Assembly: GCA_900548975.1 (NCBI GenBank)
Contig: URMS01000003.1
Span: 62,001 to 126,000, forward strand
DNA: 64,000 nucleotides
Source: an uncultured Porphyromonadaceae bacterium
Lineage (GTDB): Bacteria; Bacteroidota; Bacteroidia; Bacteroidales; Muribaculaceae
Reading direction: 5' to 3'
The translations under genes were made by a program, and so were the position numbers. This document shows positions 1 to 8,106 of this stretch, one piece after another; positions within the stretch are counted from its first letter, which is position 1; each line of letters starts with the position of its first letter. The notes beneath the pieces are model-generated. The model was not told where the DNA came from, did not search any database, and saw only the letters and a program-made list of their open reading frames with translations.

Positions 1-72
1 GATATAAATCCATCTCCGACTTTTTGGCCTGGAGTTTAACAGATATTATGAAACACCCTCTAAGTGCGCCCA

Positions 73-80
73 CAAAGATA
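73..80 (-). promoter_or_regulatory. Leftward promoter -7 box (TATCTTTG)
   Basis: The minus strand reads TATCTTTG, matching the Bacteroidetes -7 consensus TAnnTTTG. It points out of the left edge. A minus-strand ATG lies at 13-11, preceded by GGAG, so a gene probably begins here and runs off the window. Only four codons are visible, so no product can be named. Confidence 0.4.
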
Positions 81-136
81 ACAAAAAAACGCCCAACCCG
101 CTACCATAATCGCGCCCGCAGCCATGCCGCCCACAA

Positions 137-200
137 GCGCAAAGCGCTTACATATTCACACAGCCTGGGGTGAGGCGCCACAGGCGTCCGTAACCCCAGG
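137..200 (+). repeat. Left outer inverted repeat of the Y1 transposase element
   Basis: This 64-bp block (CGCAAAGCGCTTA...CACCCCAGG-type palindrome) is repeated in inverted orientation at 809-873 on the other side of the transposase gene. It contains its own hairpin: CCTGGGGT pairs with ACCCCAGG and the GGCGCC/GGCGTC arms pair inside. Hairpin-forming repeats flanking a Y1 transposase are the hallmark of REP/RAYT systems. Confidence 0.85.
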
Positions 201-225
201 TCTATGAATCATAAAAAAACATTAG

Positions 226-247
226 CAACCGCGACAGCGGTTGGATA
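226..247 (+). repeat. Left inner palindrome of the Y1 element
   Basis: This 22-bp palindrome (CAACCGC-gaca-GCGGTTG core) is present in inverted orientation at 764-785 with one mismatch. It sits just beyond the 3' end of the transposase gene, inside the longer outer repeat. It could act as a terminator hairpin or as a second recognition hairpin for the transposase. Confidence 0.8.
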
Positions 248-257
248 AAACGACCAT

Positions 258-713
258 CTAATCATCGAAAAGATATCGCCCATCGTATTCGATCTCATAC
301 AGATCAAGGAATTTTCGCACTTCCTGCTCCAGCGACAATCCTCTGTGATGCTCGAACTGACGGCATATATACTCCTTAACCACAGGCACCGCAGATTTAG
401 AATACGATAACGCAGCATACCCCCTCTGCCACTGAAACCGGCCGACCACAAATCTTTTGAGATTGATAAATTTAGTCGTCGCAATCTTCAGATCCCTTAC
501 TAAATCGGGCAACAATTTATTGATATTATATTCGATTAGAATGTGTACGTGGTTTTCGGTACCGCCCACTACTACACATTCATGCCCGAGACTTCGAACG
601 GTAGCAGCCATATATGCATGTACGGTCGGCAACCATTGTAAGGGCATGAGGCTGTACCGACCTTTTACAGCGAATATGAGTTGGATATAGATTTTTGATA
701 AGGTGCTTGCCAT
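258..713 (-). CDS. IS200-like / REP-associated Y1 (HUH) transposase
   Basis: A single-domain tyrosine HUH transposase of about 151 aa that nicks and rejoins single-stranded DNA at hairpins. The HUH motif is NHVHILIE and the catalytic tyrosine lies in VVKEYICRQFEHH. The N-terminus (MASTLSKIYIQLIFAVKGR) and C-terminus (YDGRYLFDD) resemble Bacteroidetes IS200-type transposases in length and layout. An upstream in-frame ATG at 770 exists, but the extra 19 codons read through the promoter -7 box at 718-725, so the start at 713 is preferred. No tnpB or other partner is present. The gene is flanked by two nested inverted-repeat pairs (137-200/809-873 and 226-247/764-785), which fits a RAYT unit better than a classical IS. 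All key residues are intact, so it may be active. Confidence 0.9.
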   Translation of the reverse strand: MASTLSKIYIQLIFAVKGRYSLMPLQWLPTVHAYMAATVRSLGHECVVVGGTENHVHILIEYNINKLLPDLVRDLKIATTKFINLKRFVVGRFQWQRGYAALSYSKSAVPVVKEYICRQFEHHRGLSLEQEVRKFLDLYEIEYDGRYLFDD

Positions 714-717
714 TTGG

Positions 718-725
718 CAAATATA
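718..725 (-). promoter_or_regulatory. Transposase promoter -7 box (TATATTTG), near-leaderless
   Basis: The minus strand reads TATATTTG, ending only four bases before the ATG at 713. The preceding stretch, about 726-765 on this strand, is nearly identical to the promoter region of the unrelated gene at 47598. Transcription would begin at or next to the start codon. Confidence 0.65.
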
Positions 726-763
726 GCAATTATTCGTTGATGCACAATCTTTTTCCGGACAAT

Positions 764-785
764 TATCCAACCGCTGCCGCGGTTG
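764..785 (+). repeat. Right inner palindrome of the Y1 element
   Basis: Inverted copy of 226-247. It lies immediately upstream of the transposase promoter module and is itself a hairpin (CCAACCGC/GCGGTTGG). Confidence 0.8.
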
Positions 786-808
786 GGCCCAATGGGGATA
801 TACAGAAA

Positions 809-873
809 CCTGGGGTTACGAACGCTTATGGCGTTCTCACCCCAGGCTATGTGAATATATAAGCGCTTTGCGC
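809..873 (+). repeat. Right outer inverted repeat of the Y1 element
   Basis: Inverted copy of 137-200. It contains hairpin CCTGGGGT...ACCCCAGG with inner GAACGC/GCGTTC pairing, followed by the AAGCGC/GCGCTT palindrome. It ends about 20 bp before the stop codon of the next gene. Confidence 0.85.
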
Positions 874-893
874 TTTATGCAGAATATGTGCGG

Positions 894-1862
894 TCAGGAA
901 GTGTGAATGAGATAGAGGATGTAGGCGATGTAGGCGGCGGTGAGGACAGCGCCCTCGGCGCGGGTGATGGTGTTCTTTTTAAAGAACCATCCGAAGAACC
1001 AGAAGAGGATACATGAGCCGGTGAGCACGAGCAGATCGACCGGTCCTATCGCTCCGAAAGCCAGAGGCCGGATTGTGGCCGATGCTCCCAGAACCATGAA
1101 TATATTGAAAATATTGCTGCCAATGACATTGCCCAGCGCTATACCCGGTTTGCCCTTGAGCGCGGCAGCCACTGAGGTGGCGAGTTCGGGCAGCGATGTG
1201 CCGGCGGCCACAATGGTAAGGCCTATTATGGCGTCGCTCACGCCAAGAGCCGAAGCTATACCCGAAGCTCCGTCGACGAATTTATCGCCGCCGAATACGA
1301 GGCCTGCAAGCCCCAGGGCCACCCACAGCCATGCTTTCCACGAAGGCATCGTTTTGGCGGCCGATGCATTTTCAATCTCATCGGCATTGGCATTCTTAGC
1401 CCTCGAGAAAGTATAGCGCATGAATATGGCGAAGAACAGCAGCAACACTATGCCGTCGGCACGCCAGAGCATGCGGGTATCGCCGTCTCCCAGCCATGGC
1501 CCCATGCCGAAGGCCAGCAACGCCAGTGCCGAGACTATGACGAGGGGAATATCGGCCGTCATGGTGCCCGATTCCACCCGTATAGGCCGCACCAGAGCGG
1601 TGATGCCTACGATGGCGAGGATGTTGAATATGTTGCTGCCCACGGCATTGCCTATGGCGAGCTCGCCGTTGCCACCTATAGCCGAAACGACGCTTATGAC
1701 AAGTTCGGGAGCCGATGTGCCGAATGCCACAACGGTAAGTCCCACCACCATGTCGGACACGCCCCAGCGGCGTGCTATGGCCGAGGCTCCGTCGGTGAGC
1801 ATATTCGCACCGACCAGAATGAGAGCCAGTCCGAGCAGAAGGAAGACGATATTGAGTATCAT
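894..1862 (-). CDS. Calcium/sodium antiporter (CaCA superfamily, YrbG-like)
   Basis: Inner-membrane cation exchanger of 322 aa. It shows the internal duplication typical of the CaCA superfamily. The first alpha repeat carries FGTSAPEL followed by NAVGSNIFNI, and the second carries AGTSLPEL followed by NVIGSNIFNI. The glutamates in these PEL motifs are the known ion ligands of the family. About ten hydrophobic segments are evident, with a charged central loop around the SRAKNANADEIENA stretch. The start at 1862 gives an N-terminal membrane helix directly. It is transcribed divergently from the DUF4886 gene, with its own -7 box at 1883-1890. The transported ions are inferred from the family only. 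Confidence 0.9.
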   Translation of the reverse strand: MILNIVFLLLGLALILVGANMLTDGASAIARRWGVSDMVVGLTVVAFGTSAPELVISVVSAIGGNGELAIGNAVGSNIFNILAIVGITALVRPIRVESGTMTADIPLVIVSALALLAFGMGPWLGDGDTRMLWRADGIVLLLFFAIFMRYTFSRAKNANADEIENASAAKTMPSWKAWLWVALGLAGLVFGGDKFVDGASGIASALGVSDAIIGLTIVAAGTSLPELATSVAAALKGKPGIALGNVIGSNIFNIFMVLGASATIRPLAFGAIGPVDLLVLTGSCILFWFFGWFFKKNTITRAEGAVLTAAYIAYILYLIHTS

Positions 1863-1882
1863 GACGGATTATTAATATCCTG

Positions 1883-1890
1883 CAAAAGTA
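1883..1890 (-). promoter_or_regulatory. Antiporter promoter -7 box (TACTTTTG)
   Basis: Minus-strand TACTTTTG fits TAnnTTTG, 20 bases upstream of the antiporter ATG. It is interleaved with the rightward promoter at 1903-1910, so the two divergent promoters overlap. Confidence 0.55.
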
Positions 1891-1902
1891 CAAATAAAGC
1901 CG

Positions 1903-1910
1903 TATATTTG
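1903..1910 (+). promoter_or_regulatory. Promoter -7 box (TATATTTG) for the DUF4886 gene
   Basis: TATATTTG fits the Bacteroidetes -7 consensus and lies 28 bases before the ATG at 1939. A clear -33 element was not recognised. Confidence 0.55.
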
Positions 1911-1938
1911 CACTTCCTTAACACTTCCAATCGACATT

Positions 1939-2790
1939 ATGATGAAAAAACTGACCGTAATTCTTGTTATTGCCTGCATTATGACTCTCACACAGGGCGC
2001 CATGGCCCGTGATAACAGCGGCAACGATGTGGTGCGTATACTCGCCGTGGGCAACAGTTTCTCTGAAGACGCACTCGACACATACTTCCATGGCCTATGC
2101 CGTGCGGCGGGCAAGAAAGTGATTGTCGGCAACATGATAATAGGAGGCTGCACGATCGACCGCCATATGCTCGATGCCCGGGCCGATTCGGCCGACTACC
2201 GTTTCCGCCGCACAGGCCTCAACGGCACACAAATAACAGTGGACCGAGTGCGCCCCTCGCAGGGGATCGGAAGTGACAGCTGGGACTATGTGAGCTTCCA
2301 GCAGGCAAGCGGGCTGTCGGGCCACTACGACAGCTATGCCGCACTGCCTGCCCTCATCGCCTTTGTCGACAGCCTCGTTGCCGGGCAGCCCCGCTATATG
2401 TGGCATCAGACCTGGGCGTATGCTCCGGGGTCAAATCACCAGGCATTTCCATCCTACGGCTGCGACCAGCACATGATGTACGACTCGATAATGTCGGCCA
2501 GCCGGCGCGCCGTAGCCGACAATCCGGCTATATCGGTACTTATACCCAGCGGCACGGCCATCCAGAAAGCCCGCGCGGCAAGCGGCAACCCCGACTTCAC
2601 ACGCGACGGCTACCACCTCGACAACGTCATTGGCAAATATATAGCCGCCTGCACATGGTTCGAGGCGATATTCGGCGAGTCGGTGTTGGGCAACAGCTAT
2701 ATCCCCGACGGACTAAGCCCCGAAGAAGCACGCTTTGCCCAGAAAGCCGCCCATCAGGCCTGCATGGACCCCTTCGGCGACAAAAACTGA
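1939..2790 (+). CDS. Secreted DUF4886 (SGNH-hydrolase-like) protein
   Basis: Exported protein of 283 aa with a signal peptide (MMKKLTVILVIACIMTLTQGAMA). The mature part opens with ILAVGNSFSEDALDTY, the GNSFS block that stands in for the GDS nucleophile motif of SGNH hydrolases. It ends with RDGYHLDNVIGKY, a D-x-x-H block V. This pattern is typical of DUF4886, which is common in Bacteroidetes. The substrate is unknown; SGNH relatives are esterases acting on acylated glycans or lipids. It stands alone, convergent with the serine hydrolase at 2941-4143 across a hairpin at 2804-2852. Confidence 0.8.
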   Translation: MMKKLTVILVIACIMTLTQGAMARDNSGNDVVRILAVGNSFSEDALDTYFHGLCRAAGKKVIVGNMIIGGCTIDRHMLDARADSADYRFRRTGLNGTQITVDRVRPSQGIGSDSWDYVSFQQASGLSGHYDSYAALPALIAFVDSLVAGQPRYMWHQTWAYAPGSNHQAFPSYGCDQHMMYDSIMSASRRAVADNPAISVLIPSGTAIQKARAASGNPDFTRDGYHLDNVIGKYIAACTWFEAIFGESVLGNSYIPDGLSPEEARFAQKAAHQACMDPFGDKN

Positions 2791-2803
2791 AAGATGTCGC
2801 CCG

Positions 2804-2852
2804 TTGCCAAAAATCCCGCAGGCGCCTCGCGGCGTATGCGGGAGTATGGCAA
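2804..2852. terminator. Hairpin between convergent genes
   Basis: TTGCCA (2804-2809) pairs with TGGCAA (2847-2852), and inside it CCCGCA pairs with TGCGGG. It lies between two convergent genes and could act as a bidirectional terminator, although there is no good T-run. Confidence 0.45.
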
Positions 2853-2940
2853 ACAATTCCGTAAATTTTTCTGATGCAAAATTATTGCAGTTCCACCGGA
2901 TGCACAATACCCTTATGAGGGTAATCGGCAAGTCTCCGGA

Positions 2941-4143
2941 TCATATCCAGTTGAATCTGCGGAATATGGCGCTTATCTTTTTTCCGGTCTCGAGGCGGTC
3001 CCAGTCGGGACGGTTCGAGAAAACGAATATGGCAAGATCGTTGTCGGGATAATAGCACTGATACACCGAGAATCCGCCGTTATAGCTCATGTGAAATGCC
3101 TTGTAGGGATAATCGGGAGCTGATTCGAGGAAAACGCCCAAGCCATACCCAATTCCGGGTATCTTGGTAGAAATCTGCCAGTTGTACCGTTCAACGACCG
3201 ATGCGTTGTCTATAATACGGCCCTCCAACAGAGCTTTGAGCCACTTGAAATAGTCGCGGGCAGTGGTATATATACCACGGTCGGCACGGGTTGGGAAAAA
3301 GGCGGCCTCACCGTAGTCGTATTCCTCCCAGCGACCGTCTTCGCTAACAAACTGGTCATCTTCGCTAAGACCGTCGGCCTGTCCGTAGCCGTGTGCTTCG
3401 TTTCTGATCTGTACGTCGGGATCGAAGAATCGGGTCTCCGTGAGACCTGCCGGAGTGAAAATGCTGTCGGCCATATACTTTTCGAAAGGTATACCCGAGG
3501 CTTTTTCGATAACGGTACTTAGGAGCATGAAAGGCGGATCGAGATAGCGGTAAGCGGTGCCTGGCTGTGTTTCGAGATGATCGACGGTCTCGAGAAATTT
3601 TATCATTTCGGGTTCGCGGCCATAGAGCATATAGTCGTCGCTTATACCGAAAGTAGAGTCGTGGCGCTTGATGTAGGAGACCCACTGGTCGGGATTGCGA
3701 GGCCTGTTGTCGGGCAATCCGGTAGTATTGGACAATATATGTCGCAATGTTATCTCCCGAAATACCGGAGACTTGAAGTTGGGGAAGAAATCGGCTATGG
3801 TGCTGTTTAGAGAAAGCTTGCCCTGACTGACGAGTTTCAGAACGGCCACGGTAGTAAACGACTTGGTAGCCGAACATATATTGGTTGCCGTGCTGTCGGT
3901 GTAGGGTTTGTCGGTATCGAGACGTGCCTTGCCGAAGCCCCGCAGATACACAGGTTCTCCATGAGAATAGATTCCCACAATAGCGCCCGGCTCGTTGCGG
4001 CCAAACATGGAACTGAACAGAGAATCCATTGCCGGAGCGACCTCGCAGTTTTCGATAGATGTGGAGACGCTCTGTCGGGCACATGACGCCGAAATGATCA
4101 TGCCCAGTGAGAGGGTTAAAGCAGTCAGAAGATTAGTTTTCAT
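2941..4143 (-). CDS. Serine hydrolase, beta-lactamase/class C PBP-like lipoprotein
   Basis: Predicted lipoprotein of 400 aa. The N-terminus ends in a lipobox-like SASC with Cys21, so it is probably membrane-anchored on the periplasmic or outer face. The beta-lactamase fold is indicated by S91-A-T-K94 (SxxK nucleophile), by a Y200-L-D202 triad where the family usually has YxN, and by a late glycine-rich HMSYNGGF block in the position of KTG/HxG. The family includes D-alanyl-D-alanine peptidases, esterases and true beta-lactamases, and sequence alone does not decide between them. It overlaps the upstream glycosyltransferase by four bases (ATGA), so the two are translationally coupled. Antibiotic resistance should not be assumed. 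Confidence 0.85.
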   Translation of the reverse strand: MKTNLLTALTLSLGMIISASCARQSVSTSIENCEVAPAMDSLFSSMFGRNEPGAIVGIYSHGEPVYLRGFGKARLDTDKPYTDSTATNICSATKSFTTVAVLKLVSQGKLSLNSTIADFFPNFKSPVFREITLRHILSNTTGLPDNRPRNPDQWVSYIKRHDSTFGISDDYMLYGREPEMIKFLETVDHLETQPGTAYRYLDPPFMLLSTVIEKASGIPFEKYMADSIFTPAGLTETRFFDPDVQIRNEAHGYGQADGLSEDDQFVSEDGRWEEYDYGEAAFFPTRADRGIYTTARDYFKWLKALLEGRIIDNASVVERYNWQISTKIPGIGYGLGVFLESAPDYPYKAFHMSYNGGFSVYQCYYPDNDLAIFVFSNRPDWDRLETGKKISAIFRRFNWI

Positions 4144-5066
4144 TTGAGGAACAAGGACAAAAGAGCCACACAGCCATGGGGAATGTGGCTTATATAGTGG
4201 AACGCAAGGCGCATGAGAGCGCGCCGTTGCATCGACGGAGTCTTAGACAGGGTGGATGTATACATGCGCCGCGCTGCGGAGCGCACGGCCGCATCGGAAC
4301 ACAGACGCAGAGCCTCACCGGCGGCGAGAACACGCTTGAAGTCGGCATAGTGGCTATAGCCGGGAGGCAGGGAGCATTCCAGCATGGCCGTCACTTTATC
4401 GGCATTGGCAAGCCGCTGCGGCCACGGCTGATTGGTGATTGAGAGCGGGGTATACAGCACATCGACCGTAGTACTCCCGCCGAGGCTGTATATGGCCGGG
4501 CGGCGCACAAGCATCCTTGTGCCAAGTTCTATGTCGTTCCACAGATAAGCCTGCGGATTCCAGCCTCCGGCATCGCGGACCAGAGAGGTGCGCGCGCACC
4601 ACCGCTGAGTGGCCATAGAGCCGTGGAATATACAGTCGAATATCGGATGCGAACCTAACGGGAGCCCCTTGACGGTGCGTGCGGGCAGATGTATATTCAC
4701 ATCCCACGCAATTATATCGGCATCGTTTCGGGCTGCGGCATCCATAACCCTGCCGCAGTGGGCCGGATGCATGGTGTCGTCGGAGTCGAAGAACATTACC
4801 CACGGTGTATCGACCATAGCGAGACCGCGGTTGCGGGCGGCAGCCGCTCCGGGTGTCGTTTCTGCGACGATTGTCACTTCGAAGTCGTGCGAGGCAGTCC
4901 TGTCGCGCCAGGCGCCCAGCACGGAGGCGGTGTTGTCGGTCGACGCGTTGTCTACCAATATCACTTTGAGCGGACGGTAGGTCTGAGCCTCGACCGACCG
5001 AAGAGTACGGCCGACGATTTCACCGCGGTTGTATACGGGGATAACGATGCTCAGTTTCTTTTCCAT
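4140..5066 (-). CDS. Family 2 glycosyltransferase
   Basis: GT-A fold glycosyltransferase of 308 aa. It opens with LSIVIPVYNRGEIVGRTLRSV, the nucleotide-sugar-binding start typical of GT2, followed by VDNASTDNT and then FFDSDDTMHP with the DxD metal-binding motif. No membrane segment is obvious except a weakly hydrophobic C-terminus, so it is probably cytoplasmic or peripheral. The sugar transferred cannot be told. It is the first gene of a two-gene minus-strand unit with the serine hydrolase. The start at 5066 places the conserved beta-strand at residues 4-12. The -7 box TAGATTTG at 5074-5081 is only seven bases upstream, so the mRNA may be nearly leaderless. Confidence 0.88.
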   Translation of the reverse strand: MEKKLSIVIPVYNRGEIVGRTLRSVEAQTYRPLKVILVDNASTDNTASVLGAWRDRTASHDFEVTIVAETTPGAAAARNRGLAMVDTPWVMFFDSDDTMHPAHCGRVMDAAARNDADIIAWDVNIHLPARTVKGLPLGSHPIFDCIFHGSMATQRWCARTSLVRDAGGWNPQAYLWNDIELGTRMLVRRPAIYSLGGSTTVDVLYTPLSITNQPWPQRLANADKVTAMLECSLPPGYSHYADFKRVLAAGEALRLCSDAAVRSAARRMYTSTLSKTPSMQRRALMRLAFHYISHIPHGCVALLSLFLK

Positions 5067-5073
5067 TGCATTG

Positions 5074-5081
5074 CAAATCTA
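5074..5081 (-). promoter_or_regulatory. Promoter -7 box (TAGATTTG) for the glycosyltransferase
   Basis: Minus-strand TAGATTTG matches TAnnTTTG and ends seven bases before the ATG. It directly follows the terminator of the upstream gene at 5082-5120. Confidence 0.5.
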
Positions 5082-5120
5082 AAATAAAAAACGCGCTCTG
5101 ACAAGTCCAGAACGCGTTTT
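5082..5120 (-). terminator. Rho-independent terminator of the DUF3943 gene
   Basis: Minus-strand hairpin with AAAACGCG/CGCGTTTT arms around a CTCTGAC...TCCAGA region, followed on that strand by a T-rich run (A-rich at 5081-5090 on the plus strand). It separates the DUF3943 gene from the glycosyltransferase. Confidence 0.75.
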
Positions 5121-5161
5121 CATCATTTATTCTATATTTCGCCACACCTTTGTAACCCGCG

Positions 5162-6037
5162 TCAGAAAGTGCAGGTAAAGGCGAAGCCGAAAGTCCCCCG
5201 GCCTACGGTGGGCATCAGCGACGACGCCTGCCCGCAGCGCGACTTCACGAGACGGCGTGCCGGGTTGCCGTTGAACAGGCCCACCACCTCGTTGACGGGG
5301 TCGATGAGGAAAGCGGCGATATTGCCCAGCACCGGCGAGCCCCACAGCCTGTAGTCGTGGCTCACGATATGGCGTTTGAGTTTGTAGAAGCATTCGCCCA
5401 TTGCGCTGCCTACCAGCGGTGTCACGAAGATATCCTGAATCGACGGACGCTCCATGCACGCCTCGATGCCGAATTCCCATCCTATGGTCGATATGCACGC
5501 CGAGTAGAGAAGGCTGCGGTAGAAATTAAAGCCGCACGAGCGTGCCGACATGAAGTAAGCGGCGCCGGCATAGGGGTGGAGCACATAGTTGAATATAGGA
5601 TTGTCGTGGTCCCACTCGGGGCCGCGCTTGAACACGTTGAGGAACCACCGTTTCTGCGGCGGATCTTTCTGAAGAGCAGCGCGGTTCCACGATGTGGCGT
5701 CTTCGGGCAGACATTCGAGCACCAGCAGGGTGCCGATAAAAGCGCCGGCGAGTACCGAGGTGTTCACCCACATGCGGTGCCAGTCGGGAGCATTGCCACG
5801 CATGGAATACGGCAGCTGATAGATCGACGGAACAGTGCCTTTCGACATCATGGGACTCAGAACACTTACATAAGAAGTATCGATCATGGCTTCGGAGACC
5901 TCCGGCAGGGCTGCATCGACCGAAACCACGGCATCATCAACATATATAGCCACGATGCGGTCGGCGGAAGTGGCGCCGACCAGAGCGGGAGTGGCGAGGA
6001 GCAATGCCGAAATGATGAATTTAATTATAGAACGCAT
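5162..6037 (-). CDS. Exported DUF3943-domain protein
   Basis: Protein of 291 aa with an N-terminal signal sequence (MRSIIKFIISALLLATPALVGA). The middle and C-terminal parts match what I recall of DUF3943: NPIFNYVLHPYAGAAYFMSARSCG, then WEFGIEACMERPSIQDIFVTPLVGSAMGE, then a possible membrane-embedded stretch near VLGNIAAFLIDPVNEVVGLF. Family members are small envelope proteins of unknown function in Bacteroidetes and Proteobacteria. It is a single-gene unit with its own promoter (6058-6065) and terminator (5082-5120). Function is not inferred beyond the envelope location. Confidence 0.75.
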   Translation of the reverse strand: MRSIIKFIISALLLATPALVGATSADRIVAIYVDDAVVSVDAALPEVSEAMIDTSYVSVLSPMMSKGTVPSIYQLPYSMRGNAPDWHRMWVNTSVLAGAFIGTLLVLECLPEDATSWNRAALQKDPPQKRWFLNVFKRGPEWDHDNPIFNYVLHPYAGAAYFMSARSCGFNFYRSLLYSACISTIGWEFGIEACMERPSIQDIFVTPLVGSAMGECFYKLKRHIVSHDYRLWGSPVLGNIAAFLIDPVNEVVGLFNGNPARRLVKSRCGQASSLMPTVGRGTFGFAFTCTF

Positions 6038-6057
6038 CGGATTGTAGATTAGATATT

Positions 6058-6065
6058 CAAAGATA
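6058..6065 (-). promoter_or_regulatory. Promoter -7 box (TATCTTTG) for the DUF3943 gene
   Basis: Minus-strand TATCTTTG matches TAnnTTTG, 20 bases upstream of the ATG at 6037. Confidence 0.55.
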
Positions 6066-6218
6066 CTCTAATAACAATCGGCAGCGAAATGTAGTGGCGG
6101 CCGGGAATAATTTTAGCGAATTTTAGACAAAAAAATGTGTATGCCGTGTAATAATGCTGCCCGGGCTGCGTCTTATAGTCTAAAAAACATAGTTTTCCCC
6201 TTTTCTACGTCTATAAAC

Positions 6219-6890
6219 ATGATCATTTCGCTTCACGACGTCAACAAAACCTACCCCGGCATTGTGCCCCTGCATGTGCTCAAAGACATCAACCTCGAGA
6301 TCGAACGCGGCGAGCTTGTGTCTATCATGGGGGCCTCGGGCAGCGGCAAGTCGACGCTTCTCAATATCCTCGGCATTCTCGACAGCTACGACTCCGGAGA
6401 GTATGTGCTCGACGGTCTCGAGATTAAGAACCTGTCGGAGAACCGCGCCGCCGAGATCCGCAACCGCAAGATCGGATTCGTGTTCCAGTCGTTCAACCTC
6501 ATCAACTATAAGAACGCTCTCGAGAATGTGGCTCTGCCGCTGTTCTACCAGGGCATAGGGCGCCGCAAGCGCAACGCCCTGGCCATGGAGCAGCTCGAGC
6601 GCATGGGGCTGGCCGACCGCGCCACCCATCTGCCGGGCGAGCTTTCAGGCGGCCAGAAGCAGCGTGTGGCCATAGCCCGCGCGCTGGTGACCCGGCCGTC
6701 GATCATTCTTGCCGACGAGCCTACCGGCGCCCTCGACAGCCACACATCCAGGGAAGTAATGGAAGTCTTCCGGGAGCTCAACGCCGACGGCATGACCGTG
6801 GTCATAGTGACCCACGACCCCGGTGTGGGCGCGGCCACAAACAGAATAATCCGTATCGTCGACGGCGAAATCGTGAACGACAATGCTTGA
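6219..6890 (+). CDS. ABC transporter ATP-binding protein (MacB/LolD type)
   Basis: Cytoplasmic ATPase of 223 aa energising the two permeases that follow. Walker A is G38-A-S-G-S-G-K-S-T46, the signature LSGGQ starts at residue 142, and Walker B is IILADEPTGALD, followed by a switch histidine in VIVTHDP. A longer frame opens at 6135, but the extra 28 residues are unlike the family, and MIISLHDVNKTYPG is a normal N-terminus, so 6219 is chosen. It overlaps the next gene by eight bases. The downstream adaptor and TolC-like genes mark a MacAB-TolC-type tripartite system for export from the periplasm. The substrate (peptide, antibiotic, lipid) is unknown. Confidence 0.93.
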   Translation: MIISLHDVNKTYPGIVPLHVLKDINLEIERGELVSIMGASGSGKSTLLNILGILDSYDSGEYVLDGLEIKNLSENRAAEIRNRKIGFVFQSFNLINYKNALENVALPLFYQGIGRRKRNALAMEQLERMGLADRATHLPGELSGGQKQRVAIARALVTRPSIILADEPTGALDSHTSREVMEVFRELNADGMTVVIVTHDPGVGAATNRIIRIVDGEIVNDNA

Positions 6891-8103
6891 CCTCATACGC
6901 GAAATAGCGCAGACGCTCCGCAACAACCGCCTGCGCACCATCCTCACCGGCGTGTCGGTGTCGTGGGGCATTTTCATGCTCATAGTGCTGCTCGGAGCCA
7001 GCCGCGGTGTGCGCAATTCCTTCGAGGACAACTGGACCGACAGCGAGACCAACGGCATACAGTTCTGGAGCGGCGTCACCTCCAAGCCCTACAAAGGCTA
7101 CAAGGACGGCCGCTACATAGGCCTCAAGGGCACCGACATCGAGGCCATAAAGCACGACAACCATAGCCTCGTGGCCGACGCTATAGCTTTCGCGAGCGTC
7201 GATTCGGCCAAGATATCGACTGCAAAAGACGTGGTCAGCGGCGGTTTCGAGGCCGTATACCCCAAGGCCCGCGAGACCAACAACATAAGCATGAAATACG
7301 GCCGCTTCATCAACGACGCCGACATCAGCGACGCCCGCCGCACCATGGTCATGGCCTCGAAGAACGCCCGGCTGCTTTTCGACAACGATTCCGTAGCCCT
7401 GGGCCGCACCGTGCAGTGCATGGGGCTGGCCTGGACCATCGTGGGCATCTACGACCACCGGTGGCGCTCGCAGACAATGGTGCCCTACACCGCCTACAAG
7501 GCCGTCACCGGCAATAACGACAATGCATATTCCATAAAGGTCGACATGCAGGGTCTCTCTACCGAGGCCGACGGGGAGGCCGCCGAAACCGCTCTCCGCA
7601 CCACCCTGGCGCGCCAGCATCAGTTCGACCCCTCCGACCGCAACGCCGTATGGAGCTGGAACAGCTTCAACAGCTATCTCAGCGGCCAGGCAGCCATGGG
7701 CTACCTCAACCTCGCCGTGTGGATAATAGGCGTGTTCACCCTCCTCACCGGCATAGTAGGCGTGAGCAATATAATGTTCGTGTCGGTGCGCGAGCGCACG
7801 CACGAGATCGGCATACGCCGTGCTATCGGCGCCAAGCCGCGCTCGGTGCTCACACAGATTCTGGCCGAGAGCGTGGCCATGACGGCGCTCTTCGGCTATA
7901 TAGGCATAGTCTTCGGCACGCTCGCCCTGCAGGGCCTCAACGCCGTTCTGGGCGACATGGATGGCTTCAAGAACGCCACTGTCGACATATCGATCGCCGT
8001 GGAGGTGACCGTAGCCCTGGTGATCGCCGGAGCTGTCGCCGGACTTTTCCCGGCACTGAAGGCAATAAAAGTGAAACCCGTAGAAGCGCTCCGCGACGAA
8101 TAA
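6883..8103 (+). CDS. ABC transporter permease 1 (MacB_PCD + FtsX)
   Basis: Permease of 406 aa with the MacB architecture: TM1 near residues 20-45, a large periplasmic core domain to about residue 280, then three FtsX-type helices. The conserved VRERTHEIGIRRAIGAK coupling segment lies between the second and third helices, and the protein ends KPVEALRDE. It lacks its own ATPase domain and depends on the preceding protein. It starts inside the ATPase gene (8-bp overlap), and the second permease follows after three bases. The pair probably forms a heterodimer, unlike MacB, which is a homodimer of fused subunits. Confidence 0.93.
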   Translation: MLDLIREIAQTLRNNRLRTILTGVSVSWGIFMLIVLLGASRGVRNSFEDNWTDSETNGIQFWSGVTSKPYKGYKDGRYIGLKGTDIEAIKHDNHSLVADAIAFASVDSAKISTAKDVVSGGFEAVYPKARETNNISMKYGRFINDADISDARRTMVMASKNARLLFDNDSVALGRTVQCMGLAWTIVGIYDHRWRSQTMVPYTAYKAVTGNNDNAYSIKVDMQGLSTEADGEAAETALRTTLARQHQFDPSDRNAVWSWNSFNSYLSGQAAMGYLNLAVWIIGVFTLLTGIVGVSNIMFVSVRERTHEIGIRRAIGAKPRSVLTQILAESVAMTALFGYIGIVFGTLALQGLNAVLGDMDGFKNATVDISIAVEVTVALVIAGAVAGLFPALKAIKVKPVEALRDE

Positions 8104-8106
8104 GCC

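Noticed and set aside
2941..4143. Antibiotic-resistance beta-lactamase
   Set aside because: Only the general serine-hydrolase fold is supported; the YxN motif is altered and the context (glycosyltransferase) suggests envelope metabolism.
6135..6218. Upstream extension of the ABC ATPase, and likewise of ftsI (24681), ftsQ (35189), the DUF2851 gene (56060) and cdd (14247)
   Set aside because: The added residues do not fit the families and in several cases read through a promoter box or the preceding gene.
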